Below, one piece after another: positions 1 through 35,400 of a stretch of DNA of 64,000 nt. The notes beneath the pieces are model-generated. The model saw only the letters and a program-made list of their open reading frames with translations, searched no databases and had not been told where the DNA came from. Position 1 is the first letter of the stretch, and every line of letters begins with the position of its first letter. Origin of the DNA: Mesaphorura yosii (Eukaryota > Arthropoda > Collembola > Poduromorpha > Tullbergiidae); contig WIXG01000086.1 in assembly GCA_009869945.1 (NCBI GenBank), positions 1-64,000 of the forward strand. Reading direction: 5' to 3'. A program made the translations under genes and the position numbers.

Positions 1-20462
<20,462 letters not shown>

Positions 20463-23400
20463 CGAGAAGAACACAAGACACAAATAAGAGAATGAAACCG
20501 ACAAGACTCATAAAGTGCAACTGAATATTTGGCCGCTCTTCTCACTCTAAAATTCACTTCCTTAATTAAAACGTGACGTCTGATTCTATGGAAGTGTGCC
20601 GATCAGTATTCCATATGAGGAGCTGACGCTGAAATACTTGTCTTGACCGATGCACAAATGACTTTGGACATATGCTAAGTACGCGCGGTGCACTTTACGA
20701 TGTCAACGACTCCGGGTGACGAAAATGCTTATTTATTGCTGTCGATTGTGTTGAGACTGGAGTGATTAATTCCTTCGTCTTCTTTGCATAAACGATGTCA
20801 TTTGAAGAGATATCCACTTAAGAGTTGCATAGGAACTATAGCTTTGGTTGTTTGTATGTCAAGTATTTGTCGCACTTGCCTCAGAGCATATTTCCTTTGC
20901 AGCGCCCAGAGAAGTGCATTGCAGCTGCAGTTTCATCATCAGTCTTCATTTCACTTGTATTAAAGTCTCGTTGCGCAAGCCGCGAATTGCATACAATGAA
21001 GGAATTGCTTCAAGTGATTGATAAAATTACTGGCGACGTTGTAGTAAATTGAGACTATTCTTGAGATTGGCCTGGTGGTTGATTACACGGGTGTCGATTA
21101 TTGGTTGCAAATTGTGGTGTGCAGCGCGTCGTTTAAGGAACTTTCACACGTTGCCATGTACTTTCTATTAACAGATGCAAAGATGAGACGCTGTTTACGA
21201 AGTCTCATGTCAAAAATCAAACGTAGCAGGCAGCAGTACAGATGTTAATGCCAGCTTTATTACACTTGAACTGAAATTCTTTTCGTGGCTCAGTTTACTT
21301 TCTCATGCGCCCGGCAGGTTCAGGCGCTCCGCGCTGGATTTTGTGTCTCTTGGCCTCAAGTCTCATGTACTATCGAAATAGTTCATTGTCACTGCACACT
21401 TGCTGCGAGTGCCGGTCACCGTGTGTTTAATTTGCACATTTCAACAACCCAAACTTCACTGACTACACTCTGAGCGTTGTATCTCAAGTTGAATCTCTCC
21501 GTGAAAAAATACGAATTCTGGACTGATTGGAAAGTCTCAAACTGGCCGAGTGTGAGGAAATGACACTTGGGAAGCCAACTGACGGAATAGGCGGACGAGT
21601 GACACTGCTCGTTTGGATTGCGAGGGTTGAATGAGTGTGGTCTGAGTTTATCGAGTGGCTATGGGATTCGATTCATCATTGCACTGCGAGTGTGTTTTTT
21701 TCTTTTTCTTTTTCACGTAATGTGAGTAATGTAACACTACACATTCACATTTGCACAGTGTGCAGAGTGTTAGAATTCGACACTCAGAGCCAGAGTGGTT
21801 ACACTGCGTTGGGCCGTACAGAGAAAGATAGCACAGTCACAGCAGCAGAGCGACTTTTTCTCCTGCAATGCGCTGCTGGTTGCACATTGTGGGCGACACA
21901 ACACAAAGTAACCTGGCAGAGAAAAACACCTCCTTCTCAGACCCTTGGTCACACGGGAGGCGTTAATGACAACACATTGCTCCAACCTTCCATCCAATCA
22001 TAACAAAACTCGATAGCAACAACAAAAGAATTCCTCATCATCTTGCTCACATCTTCTTCATCTCGGCTCATCTCTGCTCGTCTTTGGCCTCTTCTCCTCA
22101 TCTTCGCACTTCTTTTCAAATGCTATGAAGTCTGGCTCTAATAATCTGGCCATACGTGCCAACATTGCACTGCTGCGAGTAATGCGCGCGGGTGTACGGA
22201 ATCACACTTCCAAAACCCGAGAAAGTTGTTCCCTCCTTCAACACTTTCGTTCTCGCCACAACCAACGATCTCTTCAGAAACGTCTGGCACTCCGGCGTCT
22301 CCGTCAGAACCAGACAACTACATCCATCTACACGTCGTCCCTCGCAGTCTTCTCTCCCCATCCCTCTCATACAATGCCACTCCGATTTTCTGGCCCTGTC
22401 TAAACGACCAATGCTACAGGGCTCTCTGGATTCTGAGCAATGACTTGCAGAGATACGGGATTAAGGAAGAACCTTCAACATACGCCTCCCTCAAGTCCTC
22501 TTTTCTTGTCCAAGCGTCAGGACAGTCTGGAGTCAAGTCTCAAATCCACTTCAAGAATAAGAAACGATAGTGCAAGGCAATTGGAGTTTAGTTTACCCAA
22601 AGCAATCTTAGCACAGCATACTCGTCTTACGATATGATTTCACTTTTTAACTTTCCAAATTGTTCAGTAATTCCAACTTCAGACATAAAAATCGAATTAT
22701 TTCTTGATTGGCAATGAGTCTTAAAATCTCCTGCTTCTGCATCAAACTGCAATTTAACATTTATTAGCGTCAATTCATAATATAACAGTGGGTTGGTCTT
22801 ATATTTGCATTGTTGAACCGAAAAACCATACTGGATGAGGGTACCACTGCTGAATTCTTGTTCACAGATGTGACTTGAAGAGCCACATTGTGGCTGGACG
22901 GAGAAAAGGTTGCGTTTTTTTGCTTTCAGGCTGTTGAGACGAGTTCTCGTACTGCTCTCTTGTACCTCCTGTATATGCAGGCGCCTATGCGCTACGTCAG
23001 GCTGCTTTCGTTTCCCCTCTGCTTTTTGTGCTGGCGTAGTCTCATTTGCTTAGCATGCTTTCAAAAGTCCCCGGAGTTAGTGTTATGGGTGGCAGACCGT
23101 TCTTTCTCTGGCGCGATGGTTGACACCCAAGTCCAAGATTTATTGGTCCAAGTTGTCTCCTTCTAGTGTGGAAAGAAACGCCTCATGGCTATGCTTTCAT
23201 CCACAGCTTCAACACTTTGAGTGGTCTTTCCCGAGCATAATAAACTTTACAGAGCAAATGCCCGACGTGGTATCGCATTCCGCGGACTCTCTCACCAAGC
23301 CAGCCCGCACTTCTCCACCAGCAGGGCAAAGAGGCTCCGACGAGGATGAAAGCCTGTACCAAAGTAGATCACCAGCATCATTGCCTCGAGTAATAATACG

Positions 23401-26400
23401 CAAAGATCATTTTTGGCAAGGGATTTTATTACTGGCATCCTTTATCCGCGCACGGCCGTGGCCGGGAGCATAGAATCTAATATTTCGTGCGGAGCTTGAG
23501 CTTGTTTTAAACGTATGCACCGTGAGCTGATTCGCCCCTTCTCTTCATGCAGATTGCAACTTCTTCATGAATTTTAGAATGTTAAGTTCAGATTAACTGG
23601 CATGATTGAACACGTGCGTCGTTTATAATCTAAAGCCCAAAGCAGTCACAGAAGTAAAATACTTCTCCGAAAGACATGGCGCACTGGACTTAATTTATGG
23701 TGCTAAAGAGTATTGTGCATAAATTATAAGCTGAGATCACATTTAATATTCTCATGCCTTGCCTGGCTGGCTGAATGAAGATGTGAACGATAGCGCTAAA
23801 CTAAATGAACAGGCTGCTGTCTTAGTGAAGACATAATTTTTATTTTCTGACCAGTGTCAATATATCTTCTTGTTTGTCGGCATTACACAAAGAACGCTGT
23901 TTGGTAAAATGTTTATTAATTCATGTTGATAATTACTCCTCAAGCATTCGTTATTTCGAACATGGTTTTCGTCAGAGAGTCTACATCACACAGTGCACAC
24001 AACACTCTTATCGTCATCACATGCTCGTTCAGCCTCTACGCTTCAACTGTAACGACAAGTAGTTTTGCGGCGTGATCAGAAGTCTCGGGTCAATGATTAT
24101 GTTGCGCCCTCCTCAAGTCAAGATGCGATAAAATGAGACCAAAAGAAGAAGTGACCAACTCTGAGCGTCGACTTTGCCGGATTTTCATTTGCTTCGTTCT
24201 AGGAGCAACGTACGGGAAGGAAATGTACCTCTGAGCTTCTTAGATAAACGATCAAGTCGTCGATTGCATTGCAATTCTTAGGCGTTGCTCAGAATGACCT
24301 TAGTTTTATTATTTAGCACCAGCGACAGCGACATTTTGCCTCCGTGTGCTGACGTTGCGCAAATCCACTCCACCGTTGCTGAAAGTGTTGCAATTACGAA
24401 ATCCAGTTTTCAGCGTTCGCTTCCCAGCAACACTTTTCATCGCTACTCGCATCCATCGTCGTATCTCTCCGATCTCGTGTAAACATCCAGAACAAACTCA
24501 GCAGAAAATTGACTTGACATGAGCAACGTCGAATGTGAATAACTAATTACCTTTGGACTTTTGAACTCTGCGAATCAAATATACAAAGAATATAATTAGA
24601 CTCATTTTTCTTTTGGTGAGCCAGGTTACACGTCCCACAGTAATAATTGAGTCATTCTCTGTCATCGTTTGCTTTATCGGAGTGTTTTATGATCTGCGGC
24701 TTCCTCTGCAGCGACCAGCCAACAGCCATACTTCGTGTTACTGTTGCGCAGTTCGCATGGACGTTCCTTGGACTTTAATTTATGAGTCCCAAGTTGATGT
24801 GGGTTGACCTTAATCGACTCGCGCAGTTCGGACAGACAGCGATGGTGGTTCTAGCAAGGCGATAATTCGAGATGATTTCAATGATTCATATTAATGCACA
24901 GGAACACAGCTTAATTGGAATGGGAAGACACTCATTGCGTCAAGAGAGGAAATGACGAACATTATTTACGCTCGCAATTTATCTCAAGCAGAAGCTCCAA
25001 AACTCTTGGTCGGCGCCATAAAACCCAAAACAAACTCACTTGGGAGCGGAGTCATAAAACTATTTCAGTACACGCATCGAGCCATGCGCAATACGCAAAG
25101 AGTTTGATAAGGTGGCCTGGCGTCTGCGTCTTGCGGTCGTTGCAGTTACAGTACGGTGGCATCGCCCTCGCGACCCTACTCAAGGATTATGCAGTTTTCA
25201 TGGAGAGGTATTCTTACTCTCTAATTTGCTGGTAATTTCCCAATTTGCGATTTCTGGCAGCCAAAAAACCAACAACCATGGCAAAGACAAGCACCTCGAT
25301 CGTTCGCAGAGTCATTAACAACCCGTCTCGAACGAAAAGCTGCATCCCACAATTTACGGCGCACTGAAAATAAAGTCATTTTTCAGCGCGTAATGAGCCA
25401 ACATATTTTTCGTATAAAAAGGTGCAGATGAATATCATAATAGTTGAGTTGTCTCTGGACTCCGCCTCACTGCTTTGTTTCTTCTCTTAACCAATTTTTT
25501 GTTCTTTCGAAGAGCAATCACGGTGGTCCAGTCTAAACACACACTGATTTATACGAACGGAGGAAAGAAAGCACGACCATCTTGCATCAGTTTCTAATTC
25601 CATGATCCCAAGCCCGAGTGTTTACATACCCGCAGCTTACGAGAACTTAGCACGGAATAATTTTATTGGAATAACTCTTCGGCCTTTTGAGGACGACAGA
25701 GCAGAATGCAGGGGGAACGTGGATTTTAAATTACATAACAATAAAGCAAGTTTTATTTTCGTACTTGGCTGACTTGGGTGATTATCGCGGTGGAGTCGAA
25801 ATGGCAGTGTGGAGTGGAAGAAGATTTGTTAATTTTAAAAGTAGTTGATTATAGGTGTTAAGATTTTTTCTTCTCTCTTTCTTGACTGCAAGACACACCT
25901 TCTCGACAATGACTTAAGTCCAGACGCTGCACTGCACCACACAAGAACAACGTGTGTACGTATGCTCGAAGCATTGCGTATTTAAAATCTCTGCGAGTTT
26001 TGTATCTTGCTCTGCATAGAAGAAAGGGTTGCTCCTTCAACTCATCTCTCAATTATTGCGTCTTGTTAGGCCTGGTACTTAGCATAAAATACAATTTAAG
26101 AAATTTGATCACGTTCTCTGACTCTCGTTCGTATCCTTTATTGCGTACAAGTCATATCTTTGGCCAGCGTAGCTTTGGCTTGGGTTTAGCTTCAGTCTTT
26201 GCCTTGCTTTCTTGGTGTTGTTGGACGTAATAGAGTTGTGATGAAAACGATGATGATGTGTGTGGTGAAGTGAAGGAATACAAACCCATCACGATCATGA
26301 CCATGATAAAATATGTAATCATAATTTAAAAATACTCGGCTTCAGCTTTTGTCCGCGACGAGGACGAGGCGAATGCAAGGCAATAATCTTTATTCATTCT

Positions 26401-29400
26401 ATCGTATGCAGATCGCTGAAGTGAATTTGTAGACGCCTTATAAATAATGTTAATGTTGTAAAACAATTGAACTGCGAACAAGGCTCGAGGCAGAGGCGCT
26501 GTTTTACATTTTATACAGTGCGGTGGAAAGTGTAAAGATGCACTTAAAAGGGAAGTGTGGCGCAACAGTCAAAAGGAGTTCTTTCTCTTTGGCAAGTATC
26601 TGCATTCATTCCCTACTCTGAACTGTTAAGGATCTGTAAAAGACGGATAACGCTAAAATTCCTCAACGTCCTCCTGATTGCAATCCGACCGCAATTCAGT
26701 TTTGCATACAATAGAATGTAAAGGTTTATTAATGAGTCTGTTGCACAGTCTAGTTTTCACAAGCTTCATTGTTCTGTCAGATTTTGGTTTATGAATTTGT
26801 TTACACGAACTGGGTATTTTAATGACTCTATTAATTTATGACATATTTTATTCCTGTGTGAATATTTACAAATAGAGCTCTCGTTTATCTTTTATTGCTC
26901 CCGTTAATAGCGGTGCAGCATTTCGAGAAGGAATGCCCACTGAAAACAAACTTCTGCCATAAATTAAGTTTCACTTGTTAACACATAAGCCATAAATTCT
27001 GCCCGGTGCAACAAAACGAGACTTAGGCTAGCAGCTTCAAGCTGCGCAGTGTCCCGGCTGGTTACGCCAACGACAGCAAAGCATTCGATCCATTATTCCA
27101 ATTACGTGAGTCCACTTTTCTAATTGGCAAGGACGAAAACAAAATGTGGACTCACAGAAAATTACTTCAGCTTGACATGTCAACGTTTGTCGGACAGAGC
27201 ACGCATGATTGCCTGTTTGCTTCTCAATTACACTAAAAGCCGGTTTACTCCGAATCAATCAAAACCAAATCAGCCCAAACACCGTCATCATTCAAATTCC
27301 GGCTGAATGCCTCAAATTGCCATCTCTTGTGAACGGCCTTTGAAAACGGTATCGCATATTATCAGGGACTCGCCTTGTGCCCACTGTGATATGCTAAATT
27401 TGATGTTGTCCTGCCGGGTGGAGGCGAACGTTCTGCTCAGCCGAAAATAAGTTTGTTTACAATCCAGTCTCGACTGCGTTTCCACTTCGTCGACATGAGA
27501 GAAAATAGACACAATTTATTCGAAATTGTATTTCAGGTAATGCAATTTGGCCATCCATATTCCATTTCTTCCATTTCACAACTCCCATTTCAGAAATGGC
27601 AGTCAGACAGCCATATTTTGTTACAAGGGCGAGCGTATTTGGACCTTGGATGGTTTCGTGTGACAAATAATACTGCGTGCGTAATAATATGACGAATGCC
27701 AATAGTCTGCGTGGAAGGACACAAATTGGCTACAGACTTTAAAGTGACATTTTCCGCTCGCCCAGTCTTGTTATGTCATGCATTTCTTTTCGCATTTGAT
27801 CTCTATGAAATCTTGGGCCCTCTTTTCAAATTTTATTGATGTGAAATATTCATTACGTCCTGTTGGACGACAATGCATTGTTCTGGTTTGTCTTTGATAT
27901 GATTTGATGGTTGGTTGGGTGAGAACATTTTCCTACTCTTCCGTGCCACAAATTTTTAGAATTTTGTAATTTGTTCCATAAATTGTCCTCCTTGTTAATT
28001 TGAATGGGCGTGTATTTAATGCGTGCTTGCCAAAGAAAGAAGCTATGAATTATCGTTTTTGTTTGTGCGAGCTAAATTATAACAATGCTCTGCGGCTTCA
28101 CATGCGGACTGGGAGGTTATGATAGGTTGGTGCGTTCTGTGGTTTGACAAATAGCCCACAAGACTGAAACGTCGAAATTTGTGCTTCTCATCATGCATGC
28201 ATGAGCACAATCATAACAACAGCGGCAGCAACAATGTGAATGTCTAACCACATTAAACGTTTGGAAACGGGCAGACAACAAAACACAAACACAGCGCAGT
28301 CGCCGTTTTTGTCTCGCACTCATCATTATCGTTATCAGCCTCGTCTGACGACGGAGATGACAGTTGAACCGTCATCGCACAAGGTCTTTTCATCTTCCAA
28401 ATTGGAATTGTAACTGTTGCTCTGTCTCTGGTTTCTATTGTTGGCCTAAACTGATATTATATGTCAAAGCACACACATATCACATGACGTGCGACACGCA
28501 TTGCATTGTTTCCACTTGGCCTCTGTTCTGCTCTGCTCTCCAAATTTGTAAAGCGAGCATAAATTATGGGAACTAATTGCATGTCCGGTCGGATCAATTG
28601 TGAGAATCGTCGAATCTTTCTGACCAACTCGAGAATGAACATGCTTGTTTGTGGTCTGTGATCTTGTTTATAATCGCGCAACGGCGAAATCATAGCTGGC
28701 TGGTTGCCTCTTTTTTACGGCATCGCATCGCATGCTTCTGAACTTGATTTCATGACAATCTTAAAATAATGAATCATGGTGATTATGATGGATTTCAGGT
28801 AAACAGAGTGTACGAATGATAGTGGTGCTCTGATTCTAATCGCAACAATTATTTCATACCCCACTGAAAACATCGTACAAATTTGTTAACAATGAGTAAT
28901 GGCCGTAGCGTAATTATTAACTTTGACTTGAAGCTGGTTGTTGTGCAGCTTCGATTCGTCGTGGTCGCATGCATCTTGGCCAAGCATAATTCGGAATTAT
29001 GAATTGCCGTGTGTAGGTGTGTCCAGGAGCAATAAAAGTTCCCATTCGCGTCTTGATATTCTCAAGTGAAAGGGGCTGAGCAGACCGTGCTGCTATCATT
29101 AGCCACACAGCCAGCCCATTACTTACGAGACAGGCACAACAGTTTTCTAAATCATGAGTTTTATAAAATGAAACATACGAGCTTATCGTTCTTTTTATTG
29201 AGTGAAGTGTCACGACATTGCATGCGGAAATCATGCATGGCAGAAGTTGAGGACGAGGAGCGCCGATTAGTACTTTTCATATTGTTGTTGCTCCATTGTG
29301 CAGAGCAGAGCCAGCACCAGCCGTCATTTGAGCTCCAGAGCTCTGTCGCCTTTCCTCGACACATGCGCATAGGCGGTGGACAGATGATCACGAAAAGAGT

Positions 29401-32400
29401 TCGTGTGGCATGACACAAAGGGCTCTGATCCAGAGAGGACTTCCACCAAAACATGGAATTGTTTTGAAATAGCGCATGCCTTCCCTCATCAGCATCAGAA
29501 TGACAATTGTTTTGAGCTTCGTGCGCTGTCTATCTGCTATTCAAATCTGATGTCGACTGAAAACGAAATTAAATGCGTCACGAAAGACAATCTTTCCTAC
29601 CTCATTGTTAACATGTGAAAAGTAATTTGTTGAGAAAATTTGATAATAATATGTGGCATTCTGTTTCATGTTTCCTTGGGAAACGAGTGGGAGTGAACAG
29701 CACGACTCTGCGGCCGGATGAATCTCATTGACAAGCAATTAGGTTACGGCCATGAATGTGCGATTCCATAATTCATTAAATTTCTTCCGCTCCACAATTA
29801 GTCACAATTTCCACCATAACCACAGCCGGCCACAGCTCAAAACTTGCATGCGACATCACGCGGCGTCCGGGACAAAGCATGAACATGGAAGTTTTTAGCA
29901 TCGCGTTTCGAGCGACAGAGTTTCACAATTCTCAACGGACAAAGGCTGTGACCTCAGCAAGTGAAACAAGAAACAGTTTCGTGCTTCTTGAACTGCGCAC
30001 TTTGTCGAGTAACGTTGTCAATAAATTACAGTCTGCATTAATCAGTCTCGGCAATCGTACCAACGAGAATGAGCTGGCGTATCGGTCCGCGTGATTCTAA
30101 TTGCCCAATAGGAGACGTTTAAAATTATTACCAACGATATGTCTTGTGATTATGATTTAGTATTACACGACAGACCGCACACAGTGTCCGACTGCTTTGT
30201 TCGAAAAGTTCCTTTGGCTTCAAATATTGTTAACAAGCATGCAAACTGGACATGACATGGCAGACCGGCTCCTTCGCCATGTCTCGTCTTGTGACCCGTG
30301 GATTACCATTTTATGGGGCTACGGAACCTCAAAAAGGAGGTGTTAGGAAAGAAAAGAATGCCATATGCCATATCTATTGAGAAGGCTAAGAAAGGTTCTT
30401 TCGACTTTTATCTGGCGCGTGTGCTGCTTATTGCAAAACGTAAGTGCGAGTGGAGAAAGTCGGAGACAATGAACACACAACATGCAAATTGAATGATTTT
30501 ACATTCAGGTGACGTAAAGTTCGCAGGAAAGAGCCCATCGTGACAAGGGAGTCGGGACGAATTTCTTTTATTTTCCTTTCCAATTCAGTTTACTTAGGCG
30601 GACTGAGTTGAAAGGAAAGTTGCAACCGTCCTAGCCGAAAGTACACAATTAAATTGCATTATGAAAGCTTGCCCGAGTTGTTTGAGTTGTCCGAAACTCG
30701 CTTTCTTTCTGGTTGCACTCTGCCCTGAGTCCGTTTGCACAAACAACTAAATTCATTACGCATACGCTCGTTTCGGGATCCGGTCATTTTCAGTTGAGTA
30801 ACTCAACGCATCGAATACGAAGAGGAAATGTTTGGACAATTTATGCCCGCTGTGCGCGGACCAGAGCGCTTTCCGATTTCTGTGCTTTGTGTTACCATTC
30901 AAGTTCACGTTCACATATACTCACTACACGGCAATGGGAAGAGATTCCATTTCTAAATAATGTATCATATTTCATACGAACCTTTCCCTATCATCGTCTG
31001 CGCGGCTGGAGCATAACGACACTTCATAAAGTTTTGCGGGCCTATCATTCACTCCTCGCCCGGTACCATTTTCCCATTTTATTTTTTACTGCTCCTTTGC
31101 GTTCTCAGTGCTGCATTTCATATTTTTCTAGAATAATAAATGAGTCATATTTGTAGGTGTGTGCAAATGCATTGCATTCGCTGAAATATTAAAGAAATAC
31201 GTCGTGTTTGGGTTGCTATTGCGTAAGAGCAAGCTTTTATTCCTCTGCTGCAATATTCGACTTGTCTTGTTTCCAACTTGAATAAATGAAATTAATGGAT
31301 AAAGGAAGGATCATAGGAAATCAATATATTCCTCCCTTGCGCTTATTCATGGACAATACGCACACTCACGCTTCGTACGTGGCACGTCGAATCGAGGCTG
31401 TGGTTGCCACCACGCAGTCTCTACAAATTATGCCGCTCATATGCAGCGGAAAGTGCACATATATCTTCAGTGACATGGCTTCGGCTTTGACAAAGCAATA
31501 AAAGCCTTCCTCCGCGGCTATCTGCTTGGGTGGAAATCAATGCAACGTGCACTCAATGTGGATCAAGTTTTACGAATCTTGACTTGATTTTATGTTGTCC
31601 TGGTAAAAGGCAAATATATGTCACGGTTAAACCCACAGCACATACGCTTACGGCTTTGGCTACAACATAAATCAGATGCGAGCGTGTTGTCAGATGAATT
31701 TTATACATTTGCACATCTTTACCATTCGTTCACTCTGCTCATTAACAGAAAAGTGTAACTAAGAAATCGAAAGTCCATCCAGCTTGCTCAGACCCTGTCA
31801 ATTCAGGCGAGACGAGGTAAAACTCAAGTCAGCCGCATGTCTGCATTTTCATCTTACTTTTCAGTAAATTGCTTTACCTTCATCTTTCATCTTACATTCT
31901 TTCATGCCTGAAAGATTGCCACTATTCTCATTTTGCTCACAGAATATTAATGCTGTAATGATGATGGTGCCGTAAAGCAGCCATTCAGTTAATATTATGC
32001 GAAGCAATATAACTTTGGGACGCATCCCTGCTCCTTCGCTCCTTGTTTACGTACTCGCGTCTCTATAAAAGATTATGCAACTTTAATAGGCGCTAGTAAA
32101 ACAGTCAGGAGTATACAATTTACTTGTTAAAGTTAATTACAATCAAGCGAATAAGCAAAGCTGGGTTCAGATGAGCCTTACCTCTGCATTGGGCGAGTTA
32201 TCCCTTTCTGTTTCATTTTCGAGGACAAGATTTACGATTTGTTAGTGCTTATAAAAATTAAGCATCGGTGATATACACGTTCTCGGATCACTTGCTGCCC
32301 ATCTCATAAAATCATGCCCAGCATAGCAACTTGAATTCAAGTTCATCAAGTTTTGTCTCATGAATGCAAAAAATGTAATTAGTTTAATACGACAAGTGTT

Positions 32401-35400
32401 CCTCCTTGTTATCTGTACTCATTTAGTGGGATTAGCATTGCTAAGGAATTTTGTCAGTCATATCATACGTAATGAACTCATTTTCAGACAAGTTGAGTCT
32501 AAAGTCTACTGTAATAGCAGCCTCACTAAATCGTTATATTAAAAGCGCCACGTGCAAACGGGGCAATTCTTTGTCTAAGAAGGCGAGCCATCGTATTCCG
32601 ACAACTGGAATTTGTTCCATGGAACAAAATCATGGTCACGGAATGGCGGTTCGATTCTTTTTGTACTTCTGAAGTCATTTAGCAATGTATTAAAACAGTT
32701 GGACCATGCATGAATGATGCAAAGTTTGCGATCAAAAGTATCCTTTAAATTTATTACACCATGATAGAAAAAATCGTTGACTTGTGTTGAATCACCCGAA
32801 AATGGCATGTGTCGTCGGTGCTTCCGCTTTCAGTACAAAAAAACAGAGGAAGCTGTAACAATTGGAAGCATTAAGACCGCACACGGCAGCAGGCGCCTTT
32901 CCATTTCAACATCCAAGACAATTAGCATAGGCGAGTGCAGGGGACAGTTGAAGCAAAGTAGCGGTGGTTAAAGTATTTCGGCAATCCCTGCCTCAAACTC
33001 AGAAGGAATGCAATTAAGCCTAGATGTGTATCGGAGCTGAAATTTGAGTGCTGTCCAGCTCCTCGTTGTTTCAAATCAACTCATCAAATCAAACTATAAA
33101 CTTAACTGGTTACTGAGAGTAATTCGATCCGAACTGACCGACAAACTCCGCTGCCTCAATCACGCAGTGTGACAATCACGGTCAAAATACGTTTTTGTGT
33201 AGTTGGGTTAAACCTTGAGCACTCTCTTTCTCTCTGAGAATTCCATTTGTTCGCATGAATATATTCATTACAAGGGATATCGGGATTTCTTGTTCGCTTG
33301 TCGGAGATCTTCTTCTTGAGATACGCCGGACAGGTTGAAATGTATATTTGTCCAACATGCTACCTGCATAGCTCAGGACACTGCTTCTGCGGAGAACGGA
33401 AAAAGATTTTGAGAAAGTCCTCATTAAATAAAATCAACTTTTGTTTGTTTAACTTCATTTGGTCAATTACGATGTTACGCAGTGAGTTGCGTGTGTACAG
33501 CCCAATAATCTTGGAAACAATGCAAGACCATGTTCAATTGGAGGCCTACTTCATGAGACTTCATAAATATTAGTCTTGAGTAATCTCTCAATCAGACAAC
33601 AGCAGACAAAGAATTGTACGAAAGGATGCGATATTGATGTACAAAGAGAGGGAAACGGGAAGGGTTGAAGTCATCGATGAACCGATATTTGGTCCACAAA
33701 CGTACGCACGACCTTTTTCGATTGAGAAACTAATTTATCATGAAATAAATTAACAACTTAAACTTTAATGTTCTTTTAACGTTCTCTCCTAATTCTTTTT
33801 CTTTTTACTACTCCTGCTTTAATTTACGTCACATGAATCCCACATACGAAGGTGCCTCATGGAAACGTGCCCGTACTGAGAGCCCTAAATTCTTTGTGCC
33901 TTGTTCCAATAATTAGAAAATAAAATGCTGAGCAAACGAAGACTTATTGCCCATCTAAATTAAATGATACCCAAAATTCCAACCACAACTCTCCTAATCT
34001 TTTATCTGCCCATGAGTCAAGCACATGCTTAGCGCAGTTCCCGTTTTCCTGTCCCAAATTTCCTACACCATTTGATCGCATCCACATCCTCCTTGTGCGA
34101 GTACTTCTTGGGTTCTTCCTACTTGTCTGTTTCACTTTAAATTGAAAACTTTAAAGCTGGGTTGTAGGAAACTGCTTTCAAAATGAAGCCACCTACAAAG
34201 TGGTACTTAATGGGAGTGCACCGTTTCAATTTGATGGAATCTCGCTTTTCATTCTTAAAATAGATTAGTGCCGTGTACTCGACTACCGAGTTGTTACATG
34301 CGATCATCATCTTGTTATCAAGTCAGCGAGACAGCCGGTCATGAGACAGGCTTTGAAAAACTCTTTCTTCTCTTGTTCAGATCACGCAATGTCTTTTCCC
34401 AGTAGCTCCATCTCAAATTTGGAAGGCCGCGGATATTTGTTGCCGAGAATTCGAGAATTTTGCATCGGTCTCTGAAAGTAGATTGGCTGAAGCATTTCTT
34501 CCTTTCATCAACTCAGTCTAATTGGTTTTGAAAAACACAATGTCAAGAAAATGTGGCAAGAGAGAGACAAGTCAAACAATGCACGCAGGATCATCAAATG
34601 AGATTACCTTCCCAGAGACTGAAAGGATTTTCCTTTTGATAAAAAATAAATCTAACAAGTAAAGAAAAGGTTGTAGCATGCAGTAAATGACATGTCACAC
34701 TAATGATACCTTCCGTCGTTGTCGTATCATGAGACCCCGTTTATATTTAAAGTCTGAGGCATGGAGTGAAATCTCGTTTTCATGTTTTCTTTCGGGAGGA
34801 AGAAGACTCTTGTTTTTGTCAAACAAGAGTCGTCTAAGATAAAAAGAAATGTTTTACATCTGTAAAGCTTCAAGACGTCAAGTAAATTGGATTAGAATTT
34901 TGTGAACTCAATATTTAGTCATTCGGCTTAAATACGTGAGTTACAAAACTGCTGTTTTCCTTCAACAGAATTTGATCTGGTCTTCAGCAATGATTCAATT
35001 TGACAGATGGACGGGTCGATCGGACCGTCTCTTTCTGCTGAATTGATGACACTGAAGAGGCTAGGATTTGATGAAGACTCATTACCGCTCACGAAACGAA
35101 ATGAAGAAGTTTGAATTTCAGGATTGCTTGAATCTGATTGGTCTATTGATTGAAAGAAGCTCGGCTGTGCAATTTTGTGCTATAAACTGCCTTGCCTGCA
35201 CAGAAGGACATGACAAAGCGACGGAACAAGCGTACGAAATCAATTGTCAAGCAATCAAGACAAGAAACGAGATATTGGTTCATCGTATGGAGTGAAGTCC
35301 GATACGTCTTTTCTTGTTCTTAATACCATTATTGGATTGTGTATTGGTGATTCCAAGTTTGTCATTGAAGGGTCCAGTTTTGCATGGTATTGTGGCAGGA

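Noticed and set aside
22125..22570. Stretch open in three plus frames and one minus frame
   Set aside because: The openness comes from pyrimidine-rich, stop-poor composition. One frame starts at GTG and none shows a domain, so no frame can be preferred.
30713..31156. 147-codon plus-strand open frame
   Set aside because: It begins at TTG rather than ATG, has no domain or splice signals, and has a composition like translated non-coding DNA.
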